Program-made: the position numbers and the translations under genes
Assembly: GCF_958298935.1 (NCBI RefSeq)
Contig: NC_084934.1
Coordinates: forward strand, 9,798,501-9,862,500
Reading direction: 5' to 3'
DNA from: Phragmites australis
Taxonomy: Eukaryota > Streptophyta > Magnoliopsida > Poales > Poaceae
Length of the DNA stretch: 64,000 bases
The notes under the pieces: model-generated
What the model saw: the letters and a program-made list of their open reading frames with translations, nothing else
Database searches by the model: none
Told to the model about the DNA's origin: nothing
Shown here: piece after piece, positions 57,247-64,000 of the stretch
Layout: every line of letters starts with the position of its first letter
Position numbering within the stretch: position 1 is the stretch's first letter

Positions 57247-57789
57247 TTCGACCAAACATTGGTTAGGCTCGTGTAGTTCAGTGTCACTATGTGTCAATTT
57301 CACCTACAGGAACCGGCCAATAAGATGCGGGCCTAATCCTGGGGCTTTGTGCTTTGACCACGCTAATCAAGGCCGAACATTCTTACTGTCATTCCCTATC
57401 CAATTCCTGGTACGGCTCCCGAAGACCCGAACGCCATTATCGGAGTTGGGTCCATAGCCTAATCCTGCTGCCGGTGCGGTGCTGCTTCGCTATGCTGGAA
57501 GGCTGTCCTGAGTGATGAGGAGCTGAGGGCTTCGCCGCCCGAGTAGTATCGCTTCTTGCTTCGCTCCTTCGGTGAGCACTTAACAGACTGCGCTGCTGCT
57601 CTTGTGTTCTTCTCTTCTTGATTTCCTTGTGCCTTGTTTCCTTAATCAGCTGTCCGCTGGTCCTGTGGTGTTACTTGCGGTTCTTGCAGGTCAAATCTTT
57701 GGGGCCTCTGAGTAAGGGCGCTTGAATCTTTATGGGAATTTGGTAGCTGGTGGACTGGGAGGACGAGGATTCCCCATTCGGCGAGAAAG
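57247..57789 (+). promoter_or_regulatory. Promoter and 5' leader of the polygalacturonase-like gene
   Basis: A CCAAT motif is near 57314; no clear TATA box was found. A leader intron is predicted at 57572-57689 (CTTCG/GTGAGC ... TTCTTGCAG/GTCAAA). The mature leader would carry three short upstream ORFs: 57492-57515, 57515-57526 (overlapping as TGATG) and 57732-57746. The transcription start is not known; the GC-rich exon-like sequence begins around 57450. Confidence 0.5.
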
Positions 57790-60700
57790 ATGAGTAGATC
57801 CGCAAGTGTAAGTGGGCAATTTGTTTCCTATTGAATTTCGTTTTGGTTATTGGTGATTCCTTGCTTCGCGAGAGAATTTTCTCAGCTCCTTAGCTAAGAG
57901 CCTGAGATTGAGAGGTGTGGTGGGCTCCTTGAGTGCTCTATTGTAGTGGACTCCTTATCGCTTTGGCCGAATTATGGTGCTAGATTTGAATGAAAAAGGT
58001 TAAATCGATCCAATAACCCTAGGCAGATTTGGCAGTTCCTTGAGAATTCAGACCATGGGATGGGCAATGTGATGAGAAATATTGCTGCAAGGGATTGGAG
58101 AAGTGGAAATTTTACTTCAGTATCTGAGGTCCATACTTGATGCACCTGTGCCTCATGACCGAACTCCGAACATGGAAATGATAACATCAAGTTGTTACAA
58201 TTTAGCCTTGGACGGTTCTGAGCTAACAATTTAGCTTCCATCCTTTTGGTACAAACCATTGTAAGGAAAAATCTTATGGATAGAACTACAAATGAATTTT
58301 TTTCCCCATTTTTCCGATGTAACTATGAACTAGAAACCAAACGAGGTCAGCCTCAATATGTATCTGCATGTGCACTGTTTGGTTTTGGTTTTGTTTTCCA
58401 TAAAAAACTGCATAATTCAGACCTTGTTTCACGCTGATCATTAGCAATGAAGAACTTTTCAGTATTATATGACTATTGATGCTGTCTCTTGGAATTTTGC
58501 GCAGATATTTCAAGTCCTTTTGGTTTTTACAACCATTCTTGCTCAGACTCAATGGGCTAGTGTATCTGGGATGTACTGCAAGAACTTGACAGCGGCGGTA
58601 GATAGGCCCCACAGTGCCTCAATAACCGATTTTGGTGCTGTTGGAGATGGTGTAACTCTTAACACAAAAGCATTTCAGAATGCAGTCTTCTACCTCAGGT
58701 CATTTGCTGACAAGGGCGGGGCACAGCTCTTTGTGCCTGCTGGAAGGTGGTTGACTGGAAGTTTTAGTCTAATCAGCCATCTCACATTGTCACTGGACAA
58801 GGATGCAGCAATTCTTGGATCACAAGTAAGATGACTTCACGAATGGTTTGTAAACAATTATTTACCTACTTTTAGTACAGTAATTTTTGTCTTGCCTCAT
58901 CACCTTAACTTAAAATCTAGGATTTTCTATGCTGGTCTCACCTACTGGAACAAAAAAGGTAAAATCACCTGTACATCTTATTTTCCATAGAGTGCTCTAT
59001 GAAACAAAAAAATAATCATGTAGCTACTATAACTAGATCTCATATTTCGGTAAGTGAATTTCTACTGAAACAACAGTGCAACCATTTTGTTATGGTGCCG
59101 TAATGAGGATATTTACAGGACTCATCTGATTGGCCAGTTATTGATCCTCTTCCATCCTATGGGCGTGGCAGAGAACTCCCTGGTAAAAGACATCAAAGTC
59201 TAATATTTGGATCCAACCTTACTGATGTGATAATAACTGGTAAGTATTGTATCTGCATCATGCACTTCATTTGGCTAGCGTTCTAAATTTCTAATCTGCC
59301 GGTACATGATAAAGAATTGATCATGCTCTTTTCAGGTGCTAACGGCACCATTGATGGCCAAGGTGCAATTTGGTGGGACTGGTTTCACAACCACACATTG
59401 AATTATACTAGACCACCTCTTGTTGAACTGATGCACTCCACCAGAGTTGTTATTTCCAATCTAACCTTTACAAATTCACCATTTTGGAACATCCATCCTG
59501 TGTACTGCAGGTTCCTTTCTAACATTCCTTTTGTTATTTTATTATTGAAGCACTACCAAATGCAATTGTAAATTTATGATGTAGAGTGTTTTTGCCCAAT
59601 CAACAGCCAAGTTCTTGTCCAGCATCTCACGATCCTAGCACCTATCAGTTCACCAAACACTGACGGCATTGATCCAGGTGTGCTTGATTCTTTTTCTGCA
59701 ACTTTAGGTTGCTTATGACTCCCTCAATTATTTTCTAAATTCATAGTTGTTTTAGTTTATGCCCTCTTTTCACCATTTAGCAGTTAGTCTTGTACTCATT
59801 AAATAATCACTGTCATCCAAAATTGCAGGACCCTGTTCTCGCTTTAACAAAACAAACTAAATCTGAACAGAGAAAAAATGTAAGTAGCTATCCACAATAT
59901 ACCCCTATATAACTTCGAATCTTCCTTATATGCCATCGATGCTCATTGACATGTGGGCTCATGTCTCACATGTCAGCCTCACAGGAACTGAGCCTACCTC
60001 GGTTGAGGGTGTAGATGTACGACTAGACCACCTAAGTTCAAGTCCTCTTGGACGTGAATATGAGTGCCTATTTTCAAAAAAAAAAAAAAAAGTTGTGTGC
60101 ATCCTGGACTTCTTGACGTCTTGTTAGTGTAGAGGCCAAAAATTGTATTTACATTATCTAAAAATGTCAGCCTCACATTGAGTGGCATATTAGAGATTAG
60201 GCAGTTATTCAGTGGCACATCGTGAATTTATCCTTGAAATATAGAGCGCATGCTGCATCTGTATGTTCTGTACTCAGATATTCAGGATATTCATCAGATA
60301 TGTGCTTAGAGTGTAGCTTTAATTCTGTTCTTCAGATGCATGTGCCATAACTAAATGAAAGACCATAGTTATTATATAAATTCAAAAAAATCGAAATGTT
60401 GTTTCTTGATATATGACATCAGTATTTCTTGCATGACTCATTTGTCAACATTGTGAAGTCCTTAACTGCGTGTTTTTCTTCTTTTAGTTTCTTTTTTATT
60501 TCTTGGCATCACCATGTCTGTTACTAATGCAACTTGAAATCCATCCAGACTCATCTACAAACGTGTGCATTGAAGATTGTTACATAAGAAATGGTGATGA
60601 CATTGTCGTCATCAAGAGTGGGTGGGATGAATATGGCATTTCTTTTGCTCATCCTAGCTCCAACATTAGCATCCGCAACATCACAGGACAGACAAGGAGC

Positions 60701-61273
60701 AGCGCTGGGATCGCCTTTGGAAGCGAGATGTCAGGTGGCATATCAAATGTTCGAGCAGAGGACATCCGCATAGTCAACTCAGTGCATGGGATCAGAATCA
60801 AGACCGCCCCAGGGCGCGGAGGATACGTGAAAAATGTGTATGTAGCTGATGTGAGCATGGACAACGTTTCCATAGCCATCAGGATCACTGGAAGCTATGG
60901 TGAACATCCTGACGATAACTACGACAGGAATGCACTCCCCATCATAAGCAACATAACTATCAAGGACGTCGTGGGTGTCAACATTGGTGTTGCGGGAATG
61001 TTGCAGGGCATCCCAGGGGACAACTTCAGCAATATTTGCATATCAAATACTTCCCTCAGTGTCAAATCTATTGCTGACCCATGGAATTGTTCACTTGTCG
61101 AAGGGTATTCGAGCTCTGTGTCCCCAGAGATATGCGACCAACTTAGAAACAGCCCTGAGCCCGGACAAGCATGCTACGACGGTAATTACTATCCAGCTGC
61201 GGCAGTACAACCGCAGGCGCCACAAAAGTCAAGTGCTAGCAGTCTGGTAAATCCTTTCCGTAAGTTGGTTTAA
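57790..61273 (+). CDS. GH28 polygalacturonase-like protein, six coding exons, 476 aa
   Basis: This is a secreted pectin-active family member (glycoside hydrolase 28, right-handed beta-helix) expected in the cell wall. The predicted coding exons are 57790-57807, 58505-58825, 59119-59239, 59336-59510, 59607-59677 and 60549-61273, all with GT-AG introns and consistent phase, 1431 nt including the stop. The start gives MSRSASIFQVLLVFTTILAQ, a signal peptide split by intron 1. Family motifs are SPNTDGIDPD (residues 227-236, across intron 5), NGDDIVVIKSG (250-260) and GIRIKT (316-321). The usual GHG catalytic-His motif is replaced by SSAGIAFGSE (286-295), so classical polygalacturonase activity is doubtful. 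As far as I recall, some plant GH28 clades share this change. The frame is intact and the length normal. A GTAAGT-like donor 14 bp before the stop (61259) allows an alternative C-terminus. Confidence 0.92.
59880..60177 (+). repeat. Possible SINE-like insertion in intron 5
   Basis: GTTCAAGTCC (60037 region) resembles a tRNA-type B box and is followed about 25 nt later by a run of 15-16 A at about 60068-60083. The sequence ATGTCAGCCTCACA occurs at 59970-59983 and 60164-60177. The second copy does not directly follow the A run, which weakens the SINE reading. Confidence 0.3.
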
Positions 61274-61904
61274 GAATAGGTAACCTTGAGTGTCTCCACT
61301 TGATGCAGTCATTTCTTTTTTTTCCTGCTGTTTGGTAATGCACTACAAGAATGTGTAATATTTTATTTGTACAATTAAACCCCTCTACTCCATTTTTGTT
61401 GATTTGATTCCTTCATCCTTCTGCTATCTGATTTTGTGCTATCAAGCTCTTGAAGTTAAATTTGTTGATTTGAGCGCTTCCACTGTTCGATCTTATCTTA
61501 TTGGGCTCCTCAAATATAATATATTTCTTGGATCAAATTTTGCCTATATATGCTGCCACACGAATTTCATATTTTGATGTAGCCCCTAGCTCCAACAAAA
61601 ATTTAAGTACCAGAGATAATTTTTTTAAGGTGTTCACCCAATTGGACATTCTTCCCATTACAATTAGGGTAGATTTGTGGACATTGTGCTTAACAAGAAA
61701 AAATAAATATCATAAAAAATTAAAAGTTTTTGGGGGCTGCATATTTGAAGTGATTAATATTTTTCTAAGGCGCAAAACTCGACTTAGACTTGAGTAAAAA
61801 TCAAGCAAGCTAAAACTGCAAAACTATTTATCATTTATCCCCAAAATGTGACAAATCACTATTAAGGTTTTATTAATTCCGTGTTGCCGCACCTTTTGAA
61901 GTGC
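61274..61904 (+). other. 3' UTR of the GH28 gene and AT-rich downstream DNA
   Basis: The 3' UTR probably reaches to about 61380-61450 (AT-rich, ATTTTATTTGTACAATTAAA near 61360). The rest has no recognised gene and leads into the copia fragment. Confidence 0.45.
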
Positions 61905-62719
61905 AAAGCATGAGGCTATCATACATTGCCTTTCCCACATTATCACCATCCCATGAGAGAATGAGATTACTCTTACACAATTATGTTGAGAAGGTCTTCA
62001 GCAGCTTTGGTTATCAGGATAACAAGCCTTCTCCAACACCTTATGATCCTAGTGTGACACTTCAAAAGAATAAGAAAAGTAGCAGGGACCAATTGAGATA
62101 TTCTCAAATTATTTGATCACTCATGTACCTAGCTGGTGCTACAAGGCCTGATATCTCATTTTCTATGAGCAAATTGAGTCGCTTTACTTCTAACTCGAGT
62201 GATGAACATTGGTATGCGCTTGAACGAGTCATGCGCTATTTGCTTGGTACTATGAGTTATGGTCTTCACTATTCCGGGTACTCATCGGTACTAGAGGGTT
62301 ATAATGATTCAAACTGGATATCTGATGCTGATGAAATTTACGCCACAAGTGGATATGTATTCACTCTAGGTGGTGCTACTATGTCATGGAGGTCTTGCAA
62401 ACAGACCATCTCGACAAGATCAACTATGGAAGCAGAACTCACTGCATTAGATACAGCCACTGTTGAGGGAGAATGGCTGCGTGAGTTGTTGATGGACTTA
62501 CTTGTGGTTGAGAAACCGGTACTAGCTATCCTTATGAACTGTGATAATCAGACAGTTATTATCAAAATAAATAGTTCTAAAGATAATGACAAGTCCTTAA
62601 GGCACGTAAAGAGACGATTGGAGTCTGTCAGGAAATTGAGAAACTCCGGAGTGATAACCTTGGATTATGTCCAAACAGCTAAGAACCTGGCAGACCCCTT
62701 TACAAAAAGACTATCATGA
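61905..62719 (+). pseudogene. Ty1/copia RT C-terminus and RNase H
   Basis: This is the 3' end of a copia polyprotein. From about 61950: LLHNYVEKVFSSFGYQDNKP, the RT thumb and connection. After a TGA at 62114 (Gly in the family, one base change from GGA) it continues SLMYLAGATRPDISFSMSKL. RNase H follows: YNDSNWISDADEIYATSGYV, then STRSTMEAELTALDTATVEG and MNCDNQTVI, ending NLADPFTKRLS at TGA 62717. Integrase and most of the RT are missing, so the element was truncated at its 5' side before or during insertion near the GH28 gene. Confidence 0.88.
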
Positions 62720-63319
62720 AGTGTGATAGATAATGCATCGAAGGAGATGGGTATGAGATCCACGTGAGTTATACCATAGTGGTAACCCAACTTATGTGAT
62801 CAGAGATCTCGTGAATTAGGACATGGGAAGAATGAGCTATTGGTCTAACTGGAGGAGAGTATCTTTGTTGTTTGACCCACTCGAGTGAAGATGCAATACT
62901 CTCAGAGATCTGTAAGGCAGGTTGGCTAATGCCTTAATGTGCTCTGTTGGCTTTAAGTAGCAAAGATGCTGACCTACAGAGCATTCTTGAAAGAACACAT
63001 CTATATGAGTCTGACTGTTGGTCGCAGGTCGCAGTCTATGAGATTTGGGTGATCTCTAGTAAACTCATGAAGAGACCATGGAATATGACTTATATGCCTC
63101 ACCCGCGGGGTAGTCTATTGGCAGCCAAGTATTAGTTATGGTTTTAAGTGAAACTTGTTTGCACAAAACATGCAATCCAAGGCATAGTCCATTTTTCAAG
63201 TTGTAAATGAGTGTAGCTTGATGTTCTAGGTGGATGTTCAACTTAACAGTCTTCACTGAAACACTGGTATATCAAATAACAATGGAAAATTGGTAATTCT
63301 CTATGGGACTTTGAGATCT
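62720..63319 (+). other. 3' untranslated region of the copia element
   Basis: About 600 bp between the pol stop and the polypurine tract. No ORF of note. It is normal for this copia type. Confidence 0.6.
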
Positions 63320-63329
63320 GGTGGGGGAT
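63320..63329 (+). other. Polypurine tract of the copia element
   Basis: GGTGGGGGAT lies directly before the LTR start TGTTAGAATTATTGGG. Both are classic for grass copia elements. Confidence 0.85.
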
Positions 63330-64000
63330 TGTTAGAATTATTGGGCTCGGCCCATGTAATAATTCCTAATAAATCTCGAAGGCCCATATTGTGGAGAGAT
63401 GGCCCATGTTGAGGCCCACCCTCTATTAGTACCATATTACTAATGGAGGTAGAGGTGGAGGATTTTCCCTATATATATGCAAGGACCCTAACCTCTTTAG
63501 GTACAAAAACATAGATTGCTAATTGAGAGTAGCCCTAAAATTGAGAACGCTCTCATTATGTGAGTCTATATAAGAGTTAGGGTTTTTGCCTCTTTCTGTT
63601 TCTGTTGTGTTGCCGCTGTAGTCTACTCCATCTCGGCGGTGCAGTCGACGTGCACCAACAACCGGGAGAGCAGATCTCCGAAACTCCCGCTCTTGAGATC
63701 TTGCACTGGGAGAGGACGAATAAGATTTTTGGGAAGTGCTCCGCATGACTACTCAAGTTCTTCATCACGGCTCGTCTTCCTGGTCACTTGGGCGCTGCCC
63801 TCTGTCATCGTCAACAATTTCGGTGCATCATCAGCAAGATCGATCGTGCCATCAACACGATACAACCAGTATCTTCAGCAACCTTCGTAGTACAGGACGA
63901 GTACATAAAAATCATGTTACTCGTACTTTATTTCCTGCGATTTCTAATTTCGAGTATAGTAGATCTAGTCATATATTTGTGCTTTCATACGCATGTCGAG
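63330..64000 (+). repeat. 3' LTR of the copia element (cut by window end)
   Basis: It starts TGTTAGAATTATTGGGCTCG. A TATATATA box is at about 63470-63477, followed by CAAGGACCCTAACCTCTTTA. No CA end was identified before the window closes, so the LTR is at least 671 bp or ends very near 64000. Its promoter points away from the GH28 gene. Confidence 0.75.

Noticed and set aside
59880..60177. Firm SINE call in intron 5
   Set aside because: The B box and A run are suggestive, but the direct repeat is not adjacent to the A run and no clear A box is seen; kept only as low-confidence.

Overview
The window is from a plant nuclear genome, almost certainly a grass. The evidence is the dominance of Ty3/gypsy elements of Tat and chromovirus type, hAT-like and Tourist-like transposons with grass-style termini, and one intron-containing gene with an N-terminal signal peptide. 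Placing it among panicoid grasses is only a guess from repeat style. There are no bacterial features, and no tRNA or rRNA genes were recognised.

Layout. (1) 1-14470: two copies of one Tat-type Ty3/gypsy family on the + strand. A broken pol fragment (A', 1-1903) is cut by the 5' LTR of a second copy (A, 1904-14470). A keeps a PBS, gag, protease, RT, two RNase H domains and integrase, all decayed. Its roughly 6 kb 3' region is built from at least four unrelated tandem-repeat families, and no 3' LTR was found. (2) 14471-16319: a truncated LTR of the chromovirus family that is complete further right. (3) 16320-18206: a broken hAT transposase gene. (4) 18207-21430: GC-rich minisatellites and unclassified DNA. 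(5) 21431-49208: a three-level nest. A Tat-type element on the - strand (D) is split in its gag by a 24-kb + strand Tat-type element (C, 22938-47009, TSD ATGAC). The antisense extra ORF of C is split by a 9.9-kb - strand chromovirus (B, 34313-44245, TSD ATCTT). The two target-site duplications fix the order D, then C, then B, and LTR divergence agrees: about 8% in a sampled stretch of C against about 3% for B. (6) 49209-57250: a hAT MITE, a copia-like LTR rich in short palindromes, a Tourist-like MITE split by a solo LTR, and a duplicated 210-bp sequence. (7) 57450-61400: the only intact host gene, a six-coding-exon GH28 polygalacturonase-like protein of 476 residues. (8) 61905-64000: a decayed Ty1/copia RT-RNase H fragment with its polypurine tract and the start of its 3' LTR, which runs off the window.

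No element here looks autonomous. Stops in the pol genes are mostly TAG/TAA/TGA consistent with C-to-T or G-to-A change, and two catalytic residues are altered (integrase Glu in A, RT Asp in B). The most interesting non-standard material is: the antisense gene of C with its own TATA-like box, intron and coiled coil; hairpin-forming tandem repeats in A and in the C LTRs; a 108-bp (36-codon) repeat open on both strands; an in-frame 12-codon repeat inside the RNase H of C; and two opposite-strand copies of an IEIIDIS acidic motif that differ only at synonymous positions.
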